A stretch of DNA of 64,000 nucleotides from Steinernema hermaphroditum (GCA_030435675.1 CM059624.1:5790769-5854768); one strand, 5' to 3'. Counted from the stretch's first letter, positions 46,779 to 57,313 are shown. Translations and numbers: made by a program. The notes: generated by a model from the sequence alone, not told the origin.

Positions 46779-48425
46779 ATGCAGCTGCCGCACTGTCTCC
46801 CCTCTGGACAGGTAGACGTTCACAAAGAAGACTACGAGGAGAACCGAAATGCCTTCATCGGAATGCTCTACATCTTGCTGGGCTTCATATGCATCACTTG
46901 CAATTTGATTATGCTTTCTGCTATTACGTAAGTTCCACTAGCGTTCTTTAAGACCTGGAATTCAATCAGCTTCGTACCTAGGTATCTAGGTACTAAGATT
47001 ACCTCTAATTCGTTGTCAGATTTTGCTAAATAATGTGCGGCATCATTATGTGAAACGTCACTGTCGATGCTCATTCTACAGAACGTTAAAGTCTAAAGTT
47101 TGTGCTACTCTTTTTTTCTTCAAAAATACATCACGCCATATTAAATCATCGTTCAAAAAGTACACTTTTCAGAAAACACCCACTCATCAACCACGCTTGC
47201 TTCAAGCTGCTAACCGTTGTTTCCATCTTCGATCTGCTAGGCCTGATCTTGGCCCTTCCAATCTCCGGCACCCTTTCCCTTCTGAAATTGAATCATTGCA
47301 ACAGTGGTCGTTGGGTCACCACCATTGGCTATGTCATCATGATTGTGTGGACAGCCTACTGCGCCGCGTCCCAGGTGCTGGCACTGAATCGATTGCTCGA
47401 ATTCTGGAACAAACCCCTCTGCAACACTCTTTTCCGACGCAGTAGAGCCTGGGTTTGGCTGGTCGTCCCCACAGTCTACTGTGTCGTCCTTAACGGACTC
47501 GGTCCGTCGCCCTTCTACTTCTATGACCCATATGGAGGAGGATGGGTCTTCAGTGCGTTCGACCGAGGAGCGGTGAGTCACGTCTTCATTTAACAGCAGA
47601 ATGTTAAATTCATCATTTCATTCGCAACATTTCTGAATGATAGACATCGCGTAGGTACGCATTCCAATGAAGATGCTCTTTAAGTGAGGATAACACCTAA
47701 GTAGACAAACAACTACAGACAAGGGAACAAAAGGGAAAGGGCGTCGGGTGGAGTGTTTATTTTTTCTACAGACAAAATAGAGTCTAGCCTTAAATAGAGG
47801 CTCAGGCTGCCTCGTCGTTTTCGGAAAGATTAATTCGGTGCATACTACCCACATACAAGATGGACTAAAAAGTGATTTTTGATACTGTCTAGTATCATGG
47901 CCAGATCATCCCAAAAATTGGCACAAAATAAAAAAACGAGAGACAAACGTTTATGTTACAATTCCAGGCGAACTACGTCATGCTCATCAACAACTACTTC
48001 AAGTTCGTCTTCCTTCTAGTCGTCTACGCCGCTATGTTGTTCTGTATGTACCGCAAGGCTGCCCGAGGAGAGAAACTCAGCGAGCTGCAGAAAAGTGTAC
48101 GTGACCATCTCTTACTCTCCGAATGACAATCGTTTCTCTCCAGGTCGCTCTTCAGAGCTTGATAGTCGCGATGATCAGCGGAGCGACAACGATCATCTAC
48201 CCCTGCCTCCAGTATCTCCCTCGATCAAGCACCAAATATGCGCCTATGATCGGGCAGTTTTTTTGGATCGCGTCCAACGGTTCGACGTCCATCGTCTACT
48301 TGACGGCGAATCGAACAGTCCGCCGCAAAGTTGGGAGGATGTTGGGCATGGCAGAAGAAACGGGCACCGACAATATGAACTCCATTGGACCTCATGGACA
48401 GCAATCTGAAAACAGCCATAAGTGA
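46779..48425 (+). CDS. Srt-type seven-transmembrane chemoreceptor (tandem copy 2)
   Basis: Four exons (46779-46927, 47173-47572, 47968-48096, 48144-48425) give 319 residues, with the same seven-span layout as copy 1. The first 36 residues are identical to copy 1 and a later 35-residue stretch around AYCAASQVLALNRLLEFWNK is identical at DNA level. Other parts differ clearly: DLLGLILALPISG here against DLLNLLISLPFSG, and YAAMLFCMYRKAARGEKLSE against YISMLYLMYRKISRGDKISS. Copies 1 and 2 therefore are older duplicates with recently homogenised tracts. The fourth intron of copy 1 is missing. A perfect 13-bp hairpin lies ~200 bp downstream. Confidence 0.9.
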
Positions 48426-48630
48426 ACACAATTATGCACAATTCCTATATGAGAAGTAAACACGTCATTCGTTGGATGGTCTTGAATTACTTGAAGTATC
48501 ATTAGAATTCAGTGAACAGTGTACATATCCGTGTCCGTGTCTAGCAAGAAGTCTGCTTATGGAGGGAGGGTATCCATTCAACGATTGTCCTGGGCCATTT
48601 CATTTTGTCTTCGTTTACCATCTTCCACAG

Positions 48631-48664
48631 CCGAAATCCAAACTCGGACCCGTTTGGATTTCGG
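48631..48664. repeat. Perfect 13-bp stem hairpin
   Basis: CCGAAATCCAAAC (48631-48643) and GTTTGGATTTCGG (48652-48664) pair perfectly around an 8-nt loop. It lies between receptor copy 2 and the CPG4-like gene. Function unknown; the stem is shorter than a typical miRNA precursor. Confidence 0.65.
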
Positions 48665-49029
48665 GTATTGAATCCTGAGGAAACGAGTATCAATTCACTA
48701 TTAATTTACAGCTTTTCCACCGAAATTTGGAGTGAAATTCGGACTCGTCTGGATACTGGACTGTATCAGCATCACTGAATGGGAAAATGGCACAGCGAAA
48801 ACTGATCATCGGTACTTCTGGCGGTACATACAGAGTTCAATAGCACAACCTAAGAAAAAACATCACAGTTCTATGTCTGCTGGCCTTCACTTTTTGTTTT
48901 CTTTTCGACAGAGGCGAAGGTCGCTTGGCACTGCTCTTCATTCAATTAACAAATCGGTCTCCCGCGAAATCTTGAGCGCATTAAGTCGAAGTGCGGAATG
49001 ACCCAAATCGAGTCGCATTGTGCCCCGAG

Positions 49030-50110
49030 ATGGTCGCCTCGAACGGTCGTCGCGCAATCTTCTCTCTCGTCATCGCCCTGCAGTGCGCCGCCACGTTCGG
49101 TGAGTACCCCCTTTTGTTGAAAGTGTCATTTAACACGTACCATTTCAAACTACGGATTCTGGAGAAAAACCTTTGTTTTTGGGATTATAATTCACTGAAC
49201 GATTACTTCTTACAATTAATAAGGGCATAAAGGTGCTTTGTGATCGGAGATTTTAGGCGCCAAAAGGTAATCTGAACGTAGGAGCGTCTTGTTTTGACGC
49301 CAGCCAGATTTTATCGACAAGTGCAAAGTTCGACTTGGACAGAACGTTATGGCAATTATCCAAAGTTCGACTCATCTTTGTCCATGATTTTAGATATTTT
49401 TCGGATGTTACCAAAAGAAAGCACAACTTGTTTGTGTTTGTGCACGTCTAACACAGTACATGTTCAGCCCAAATCGGCGACCAAGGCAAACTGAGCGACT
49501 GCCTCAAAGGATGTCTCCGACCACTCATCAAACTCGATCGTTCCTTCACCTACCAATTCCTCAACTTCGACAAAGTGTGTGACACCCTGGAGAAAGCGGC
49601 CGGCTGCCAAACGAGGTGCTCGCTGGAAGACCAGAAGGCCTTCTACCAGTTCACCTCCTTCTTCCGCCTCCATTGCGTCGAATTTGAAGAGGAACTCGAG
49701 GAGCAGATGCCTTGCTTGAGAATGATCGTCTCTCAGGTCGATAAAAGTAGGATATCCTTAGGCGGTGTTCCATTGAGACCCCATTTGTAGAATGCAACTC
49801 CGATTGCTCGATCAAATCGGAGAAGACGATGAGCAAGGAGCAGAAGATGAAGGCCACTTGCAAACAGGTCGAGTGCAACACCCTGTGCTACTTTGAGAAC
49901 TTCTCTAAGCACTGTCCCGACGCTAAGGACCTCTTGATGGTAAGTTCGCATCTGTTATCCCTACGTCAGATCGCGATTTAGCGCATCAATGTTCGCCAAA
50001 CTCAGGAGCTCGAAATGGTAACCCCCAAACACCAAATCGAAAAGATGGAGGCTGAGTGCAAGAATATCCACGATCTGAATTACATGAAGATGAAGTTTGT
50101 TGCTATTTAA
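49030..50110 (+). CDS. Secreted Cys-rich protein with CPG4-like domain
   Basis: Four exons (49030-49099, 49468-49746, 49791-49939, 50006-50110) give 200 residues. An N-terminal signal peptide (RRAIFSLVIALQCAATFA) precedes a 14-cysteine, alpha-helical, charged mature chain. Its landmarks are SDCLKGCLRPLIKLDRSF, KVCDTLEKAAGCQTRCSL, CNSDCSIKSEKTMSKEQK and ATCKQVECNTLCYFENF. This spacing resembles the chondroitin proteoglycan 4 (CPG4) domain of nematodes, found in eggshell and other extracellular proteoglycans. There is no Ser-Gly run to mark chondroitin attachment. The domain call is from memory of the pattern. Introns 2 and 3 are 44 and 66 nt; AATAAA follows the stop at 50122. Confidence 0.75.
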
Positions 50111-50840
50111 TAATGTGCCATAATAAAGTATTATTAATATTCATGCATAAAAACGCCATTATGTCAAAAACATCTTCCTAATATTCAGCTCCTTTTTTAA
50201 TGAGGGCTGTGTGATGTGATGTTGTTATGCTGCTTGAGCGCGTATGCCCAAGCGTACAAATCTAGGCAAAAGGCAGACGATCATACCTAATCCGCGCTTT
50301 GTACTCCTCCGCTGCACCTATCTGTAGTTCTCCGCTGGCGCTGTCCGCGGAAGCCAGCGAAGCATGCTCCAAAACGCCGAATTCTGCGCTACCAACCGCG
50401 GGATTCCGTTCCGTTCTGCTCCATCGTCTGCACCATTTCCAGCTTTTCGTCTCTCTGATGCCCACGCCCACTGATTTGATCGCTGCATTCTAGTCTGATG
50501 CCGTCCTCTGCGCCAGAAGAAGGGCGCTGACTACGGTGTGATAAAGTGCCTTCTGCGTTTAGTACTTGACTGCACGGCGTAATGACGTTGATTCGACAAG
50601 ATAGATGATGTAAACAGCACGAATTTCAAAACAGGTAGTTGTTCTGAAAAGGTAGACGTTCGCAAAAGGTTTTGACGTAACCATCTGAACCGAGGGTTGT
50701 TGTTTTTGCTATGTTTTCTGCTAGTATGTTCGAATGCAAGACTAGACCTCTGCGTAAAGGTGACTGAAAATTGGGGAATGTCTGCGAAAAGCTGCAGATA
50801 GATAACTGCCATAACATCTCAAAAATTTATGTAATACACT
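50111..50840. other. Gene-free stretch with part of a dispersed repeat
   Basis: GACTACGGTGTGATA at 50532 recurs near 56476 and (as ACTACGGTGTAATA) near 56953, so a dispersed repeat end may lie here. A GC-rich, frame-poor block at 50270-50530 precedes it. Confidence 0.3.
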
Positions 50841-50841
50841 G

Positions 50842-51085
50842 ATGCTTCTCGTGACTGTCTTCGATATCGACAACCTCACTGAGTCGTTATCCTTCTTCGA
50901 CTTCCACAAATGTCGACTTTCCTTCCACTTCTACGAGCCCTCTGGTGGAGTGGAACTTCTATACATTTCGGAATGGAGTGTCACTCAACATATATTTTTT
51001 AAAGGCAGCAACGATGCAACAACTTCTTCAAGTTCGCATTCATCACTTTGGCATATGTGTCATGATAGCCTGATTAAGCGACAGT
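50842..51085 (+). pseudogene. Decayed Srt receptor fragment
   Basis: Pieces of an Srt gene survive in order but in different frames: TVFDIDNL (compare SIFDLLGL), LSFHFYEPSGGVELLYISE (compare PFYFYDPYGGGWVF) and CNNFFKFAFITLAYVS (compare INNYFKFVYLIVVYIS). The intervening parts are deleted or out of frame. This is a third, dead member of the tandem family, 2.4 kb downstream of copy 2. Confidence 0.65.
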
Positions 51086-51230
51086 TAAAAATTGCTACCA
51101 AGAAGATATCAAATGTTGAAGTCAGTGTACGGGACGGTGTGATTCAGTTGTAGAATGCTGGATTGTTTCTGCTGCTGCTGCCACACGGGTCTTACGGAAG
51201 ATAGGTTGCGAGTGTAGTCTCTGTGGGATC

Positions 51231-51702
51231 TCAAACTTGGGTAATTAAACCTTTATAATTAGATACAAACGAAACAAAAATACATGATAGGGGGGAACAG
51301 ATGGATCGAAGAGAAGGAGGACCGATGACTGAATGGAGGAGAGGCGCGCGATCGTCCGGCGGGGTCGTAAAGTTGTTGTTGAGACCCTGCGCTCTTCCCA
51401 TATTCTGCCTCGTGATCGGCAAACTTCAAGTTGTTGACGCACCTGCCCTTTAAGAGTGATGAAATCTTAATCTTAACTTGACTTGACTTGCGATCTCTGG
51501 ATGGATACTGTACAAAGGTGTTTCGATGACTCCGGAAGATGACTATGGGGAAAGTCGCTTCGCGACAGTCAGACCTTGGAACAATTTTTCCCTTCACAGT
51601 GAAATCTAGCACTCTCTCCGGCTTATAGTGCCTTCTCAGTGCGTGGTCATACTGTAGTTTACTTCTGACGGTTGCTCTACCACCTTTCGTGTAATATGTC
51701 AA
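51231..51702 (-). CDS. Hypothetical protein fragment, weak support
   Basis: A 147-codon frame. Its first half (GGRATVRSKLQYDHALRRHY, then PERVLDFTVKGKIVPRSD and FPIVIFRSHRNTFVQY) looks protein-like, whereas the second half is low-complexity Ser/Pro-rich. No domain is recognised and no partner exon with matching phase was found. It may be a relic or noise antisense to the flank of the CAAX gene. Confidence 0.22.
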
Positions 51703-51874
51703 ATAAGATACATATCTGTAAGCAGGGACACCTCCATGTTGTCAAGGATGGTCAGCGGTGTTCGAGCACTCGATAACGCAGTGCACACTTGAATATTAAA
51801 GACATCACTATGGAAGCAGCTCGATTTTTTAGTCAGTTCTTCCATTCGCCAAGTTTTTCGTATAGTTTTCCCCC

Positions 51875-52177
51875 ATGGATGAATCAAAGTCAGGTGAGAG
51901 ATGTGCTGTTTTCGTGACTAACATTATTCAGGACCGCCATTGGAAGAGAGACGCAACACGGCCAAGTTGCGCGAGTACCTGTCCACTCCGAACTGCCAAG
52001 TAATCCGTGGATCTCAGTAACAGTATGCTCTTTCTATTCTAGGTCGCCTGGCACTCCCATCCAGAAGAGCCTATCAGACAGGTAACTCCGGAGAATCGAT
52101 ACTATGGAGAAGATGAGCGCGAGTGGAAACGAAAAGCTCGCAACGATAACAAAGGGAAATGTTGCTCTCTTCTCTGA
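51875..52177 (+). CDS. 73-residue CAAX-box microprotein, unrecognised
   Basis: Three tiny exons (51875-51893, 51932-51999, 52043-52177) join in frame across canonical GT...CAG/TAG introns of 38 and 43 nt. The start is MDESKSGPPLEERRNTAKLR, the middle YLSTPNCQVAWHSHPEEPIR, and the end is DNKGKCCSLL. The final CSLL is a CAAX box whose last Leu predicts geranylgeranylation; the preceding Cys could be palmitoylated and the upstream KRKARNDNKGK is a polybasic stretch, together a membrane anchor. Size and lipid end recall G-gamma subunits, but the G-gamma core motifs are not present. No uninterrupted frame covers it, so simple ORF finding would miss it. Its 3' end is 29 bp from the stop of the convergent gene. 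Confidence 0.7.
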
Positions 52178-52185
52178 CATGTGAC

Positions 52186-52204
52186 TTTATTTTGATGCAA
52201 TAAA
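52186..52204. terminator. Interlocked poly(A) signals of two convergent genes
   Basis: AATAAA on the plus strand at 52199-52204 serves the CAAX gene (stop 52177). AATAAA on the minus strand at 52186-52191 serves the gene ending at 52207. Each signal lies within the other transcript's 3' end, so the two mRNAs must overlap antisense. Confidence 0.6.
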
Positions 52205-52206
52205 CA

Positions 52207-54520
52207 TTATGATGGCACGGGTTTCCTTCCGGTTTTCGCTGAGTTTTGTATATTTATGTCTTTCGGGTCGTATCTTTGGACAAACAACTGGTCGAACATG
52301 TCGATGACTCCTTGACCAATGGTCAGAATCAGGGTCGCTATCGGATAACCCTGGTCTTGATGGTAGGCGACGGAGATGGCGGCACTTATGAAGAGAAGAA
52401 GCTTCATCACCGCCTGAAACAGAGACATCCCATGTATTCTCAAAACGAACGCACCTGCAGGACCCTAATTAAGTCCTTCAGCCACCAACGGCGCTCACAC
52501 TTCTTGTCGATGAATATCAACTGCAGTTCGATCATGTTCACGTTTCTCGTGATTCGCTCCTTCAGAGAGTGCTGCAAAGGGCGCCGTTTATCTGCCAGTG
52601 CTAACCACACTTACAACCTTGTCAATCTTCTCGATCGCGTCGATTCCATCCTTAGTTTCCAACATGGGTGAAGATCCACTGGTCGCCGTCTGCACTGCAT
52701 TCAGAGAGGATTTGTGCTGGAGACCCTGGATCAGTTGCCAATGGTCATAGACCTCCGTGCACACTCGGAGCAGCACCGCTAGCTCGTCGGTGAGAAGTCG
52801 CATGTTGCTGCTCTCTTTTGGGGGAATATTCAGCGAAGAATCACCTGAAGCACAGATTGCGCTCAATGACTCACTTAAAGACTTACAGATTATGCTGTTA
52901 ATCTCATTAATTGCATCGGCGATTTTGGTACAAACGTTGTCCGGACCGGGCCTCAACTCTCTTTCCAACTCAGCTCCAAATTTTATGAGTGCCAGTTTAG
53001 CCTAAAATTCAATAACATGCTTGCCCTTCACCATTCCGACCTACATCTATCAAACAAGGCCTCAGTTGCCTAAGCACCTTACAGAACTTCGTCTGTCGAT
53101 TGCCCATCGTGTCCACGAATCGCGTCCAAGAGGAACAACAACAACTCACAGCTTTGTCATCGTCCGCGGGGTCCTTTGCGTCGCCAACTCCGAAGTCGGT
53201 CACTGGTTGGTGCATGATCCTTTCCCGGAGGGTCTGGAAGATTGAAGGCCGACGGCTGCCGCTGACAGTAGAGGTTTGAGTGCCGTCGTCCTGGGGATCA
53301 CCGCATAAGTGATAAAACTGTATTCATCGATACTTACCCTTTCCATGTTGATTCCCGTAGGAGGTTTGTTTTTGATGTGTTTGAGTGTGTTCTTTTGAAA
53401 CTGAAATGCATAAAAGTCGGTATAATCGTAAGTATTGTATGATCCTATGTGGCTGACTCGGATTATACGAAAAAGTCAGGTGATAGTAACTTATTGTTTA
53501 GCATTATGTTATTGGCAAAACATCGATTCTCACTTTAATGTAAACATATACCGTAAACGTATTGTGTTAGATGCTCTAGCGGTCGTTCTGTGAGAACCGT
53601 TGAGCCGTTACTTAACTGCACTTGAATTACAGTCAGCAAGAGTTCTAGATCTCGCACATTATTACTGAGAAATTTCGTGTACGTCGAAGGGTTCGCATTA
53701 CGTCGAGCTGAAAATTAGCACAATGCTAAGCATACGTTATTAAACGCTAACCCTAAAAGGGCATCGGCTTAACCTGACCATATAAACACCCTTAGAAAGT
53801 TATGCGAACATGGGTGTGTGTATAGGCATGATTACCGAAAACTGGTTTCTTGCCTATGTGGTTGGCCCGGTAACTTTGTTACCTACCAGCTTGTTTCGTT
53901 TGGGTTATGTCCAACTTGGGTTACGCCTAACTCCCCCCGATATGTTCTTCGTTTCCTTGTGTCTTTTTTGTAGGCCTATGCTCTTTTTACTGTAATTTTT
54001 AGTACAACTAAAAACAGCAATCCAAAGCCTTTCCGGAACGTCTTATTATCTTGGATTTCTCACTTTCACTCGCTCTATTTATAACCTCTTATAAAAAGTT
54101 CGAAAATTTGATCCAAAAAGAATGGCGACTAAACTTTAAATACAGAGTGAAAATGAAAAATCCAAGATAATAAGACGTTCTGGAAAAGCACTATTACAGC
54201 ACGAATCAACGATGCACTTTACGTATTGCCTCAAAAGATCGCTTACCGATGCTCTCACATCGCCTCCATGAGAGACGATTTCAGTGTCGGAGACAGACTT
54301 CAAATGTCTCACAGACACATTTTGGGACTGGTGGGTTTTGGACGTCGAGGACTGGGCATTTCCCGAAGCAAATCTCTGTCGCGACGGAGCTGGCTCTGGC
54401 TGATCCACATACTGAAAACTGACGCTACGATGGTAGGGCGGAACAAACACCTACAAAAGTCGCTCTTGCCGTCTCGGCTTCGGTCTCCTCTTCTTCTACG
54501 AAGCCTCGATTGTCGCTCAT
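52207..54520 (-). CDS. Unrecognised helical protein with C-terminal membrane segment
   Basis: Nine exons (54520-54455, 54411-54247, 53400-53338, 53290-53150, 53092-53045, 53001-52887, 52844-52615, 52571-52455, 52413-52207) join in frame to 383 residues. An acidic, disordered N-terminus (MSDNRGFVEEEETEAE; Ser/Gln-rich to ~75) precedes a mainly helical region with KFCKVLRQLRPCLID, IKFGAELERELRPGPDNVC, IADAINEINSII, LLRVCTEVYDHWQLIQGL and RITRNVNMIELQLIFIDKKC. Near the C-terminus is a hydrophobic stretch (VMKLLLFISAAISVAYH and IATLILTIGQGVIDMF). The helix pattern recalls BAR-type or sorting-nexin-like bundles, but no diagnostic motif is visible, so I give no function. The 57 nt between exons 4 and 5 (53093-53149) have no in-frame stop and could be exonic, giving 402 residues. 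Confidence 0.72.
54029..54188. mobile_element. Short palindromic MITE-like element
   Basis: About 160 bp with ~48-bp terminal inverted repeats: the left arm starts TTTCCGGAACGTCTTATTAT and the right arm is its reverse complement with few changes (TTCCAGAACGTC). The centre is AT-rich. It sits inside the second intron of the minus-strand gene at 52.2-54.5 kb. Superfamily unknown. Confidence 0.7.
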
Positions 54521-55920
54521 TGCCGCCGACTGACCACCGCTGAGATCGAAATCGAATGAAAAAGCAGTAATGCGGGCGTCGTCGGCAAACAGATAGCGCT
54601 GGTAACATCATAAACCCACGACGATAAGGCGTGATCGCTGATTCACAGTGCAGAGAAACGTTCCGTTCGTCATTTGTAGCAGACGACCTGGAAAGCTAAT
54701 AAACAAGTACATTTGTGTCAGTCTGGGCCAGGCGATGGCAACTCAACATGCCAGATGTTTGTTTTTGAAATGTTAAACTTTATGAACTCATTTCACAACA
54801 CTTACTAATAGAATATAAAATAGGTTCCCTATACTTTGCAGATATAACAAAATCATGCGACGTTTTCCAATCAAAATTTTAAATTATTAATCAAACGTGA
54901 CCAATCAGAATATGCTAGTGAAGACGGGATATAATTAGCCGTGTTTCACCACCAATTAGTTAAAGAAAGTCAATTCACATTTTCGACAAGCTTATCTTGT
55001 GTGCGATTCATGTTGGAGGACTTATTTTTTGGAAGTTTTTTTTATATGCACACGACGCTCTGAATCGGTTAAATTTCGGACCACCTGTCTGCCAGACTGT
55101 TTTGAGTTGGATTCTGATTCAAACAAAGCAGGTAATGACGCAAGGAATCCGCGCGACGGGCTGCAGCTTCGCGGCGCCTCATTGTTGGATCTCAGACGAA
55201 GCATATGGTTTTATGTTTTCAATCTTACTAAATTACTATTCGGCGGTTTTAATCGCGCTCTTGCCATTCATTTCACGCACAATATCTCTTGATCTTAGTC
55301 TGTGTGTTCGCATCCCTTGTCCATGTTTTCTATAGAAGCTCAAATGACTCAGCTACGATATGGAAATTAATGCAAAACATCACGTTTCAATGAGAACAGG
55401 TCTCCAGCACCATTCCTCACTGCTTTCTTTTCTTTTTTATAAGCTGAGCTGTGACAAGGTTGACGGGTCAACAAGGTCAACCAAACCAAACCATTTTTTG
55501 CCAAAGACAATAGTATTTTCTTCCAATTTTATGTTATATTTGACATCGATAGTTGCAATAAATCTTCTTGCAGCCGAGTTGTTTATCCTCTTGAGTACAC
55601 AAAGACTCATTCTGATTAAACTACTATATGGCAGTTCTGGCTGCAATCCATGTCCTTAGGCCTTCTCAATTTCATTCCCACGATCTCTGGCCCTTTGCCC
55701 GAACAACATCGCTTTTGGGTAAGCGGGATTAATTAAACGGAAAATACTTTCCGCACACGTATAACGATTTTGCGGTGCCAAACAACAAATGCTATTGCCC
55801 CTGCGTTCCGCGGTTGGCATCGGTGACGTGATTTTGAGAATATTTCCGCTCTTTGGTCTCTTAAGAAGGTCACAATTATGCAATGTTTGGTTTATGCTCC
55901 TGCACAGAAACGACTTTCAC
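54521..55920. other. Gene-free stretch
   Basis: Only short frames; a 99-codon frame at 55360-55659 has hydrophobic runs but no exon support. Nothing else is seen. Confidence 0.4.
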
Positions 55921-55924
55921 GACT

Positions 55925-56290
55925 TTATTTCGCGAATCAAAAGCATTATGCCTTGCGCGACACCGAAAATAGACAAACAGAGGATGTCTGGCAGACGACT
56001 TCATCCCTGGCGCGGCGTAGATGTCGAACCGGTCGTAGACGGCGCACTTCACGGGGCATCTGGGAATCGGCAAATCTTCAGCTGCGGCAGCGGAATATCG
56101 TTTGCGGCACAGCGGACGCTTCTGAGCTTGCATCTGATGGTCCGTGGTCCGGGAGTTGCGTCTTCGCTGGTCCTCAGAGCGTCGGCGACCTTCGGGATGA
56201 CATCTGACGCAGCGTCGGGCGTCGGACTCCTGGCGCCGGACATCTTGTTGTCAGCGGTGGTGGGACTACGGCTTCCGGGTGTCCCAATTC
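55925..56290 (-). CDS. Copy 2 of a duplicated unknown locus
   Basis: After the acceptor CTGTGCAG the minus strand reads GIGTPGSRSPTTADNKMSGA, RSPTPDAASDVIPKVADALR and IRCKLRSVRCAANDIPLPQL, closing at a stop after RFPDAP. In the alternative frame CPVKCAVYDRFDIYAAPGMK continues to NAFDS, and AATAAAG follows within a few bases. The same order, including the AATAAAG, occurs at 17405-17750. The Arg/Ser/Pro-rich composition suggests a small basic protein. Which frame is used after the shared ATTCCCAG is unclear: if that is a splice acceptor, the CPVK frame is the true end. No known family recognised. Confidence 0.35.
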
Positions 56291-56299
56291 CCTGCACAG

Positions 56300-57313
56300 A
56301 AAAGGGAAGTGAATTCAAAATCAGTTATGTGCGATATTTCGAAATTTTGAAACAAGAGACTCGGTTTGAATTTGAAGTTTATTACAGTTTTTACCTTTTT
56401 ACCGTCTTCCCAAGAAGATTGTCACAACCACTCGACTCTACCCTCGCCGCCACTGAAGCCGACACGAAGCGGAAGACTACGGTGTGATATTGTTCTTTTT
56501 TTTTGCTTCATTAGCCTTGCACAGCTTACGGACCTCACCGAAACAAACTATAATTTTTGGTAAATGACGTAATTTCGTATAGTTGGGAGACTTAGTCTAC
56601 AGCTGCAAGTTTCGGGCAAGCCGCGCCTTGCATTAGTGATATTACTCATTTCCGCTGCATGGGTAAAACGTGATGTTGTGGTAGGTATTTCGGTAGATAG
56701 GGCAGGGCATTCGATACTTTTAAATTCCTGCTGTAGTCCTGAAGCTAAGGGGAATTCCATAGCGTTGTCCTAATGTTTATGTATTGGAAACGTAATCAAC
56801 CCCTCAAGAGCCAGCGCATCACATCACGAAGTAGGGGAAACCGTGGATCACGTCGAAAACCTCGGAGTGGCGGCGTGGATGGACCATCTAGGCGAGAGAA
56901 TTGAACTGCATCTCTGATGGCGTCCCTGTCGCTGAGGCCAAATCAGAAGCAACGACTACGGTGTAATACATGTCACTTTATATGACAACGGTGTAAGCCG
57001 TTTATTATAAGCTCGTTATGATGAATGTCATCGGATGATTATTGCTATTTTAAGGACACATAAATGAGTTTGAATGTTAGGACAACAAGCTCGCTAGTTC
57101 TATATCGTGATTTAATATGCAGCCCACTAAGATATTCCAGTTTTTCCAAAAAGAGTCATTTAGAAGAGTACCCAAAACAAGTAGTCCCCCGCAAAGGGGG
57201 CGTCGTGGCCCACAACGGGAATTCTTAATCCGCTACGCTAATGGGAAGGCGGTGATTGCCTTTATGCGATATATGCTTGCGCCCTCACGCGAAGATCATT
57301 TCCAGAGGCGAGA
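56300..57313. other. Intergenic stretch
   Basis: Holds two copies of an ACTACGGTGTRATA motif (56476, 56953) that also occurs at 50532. No exon is supported before the receptor gene at 57314. Confidence 0.35.

Noticed and set aside
46969..46988. Near-palindrome GTACCTAGGTATCTAGGTAC
   Set aside because: One mismatch, inside a receptor intron, not repeated elsewhere in the window; kept only as a note.
55789..56487. 232-codon plus-strand frame
   Set aside because: It lies antisense to the duplicated unknown locus, whose minus-strand acceptor, frame and AATAAA are shared with the 17.4-kb copy; no motif in the plus frame.
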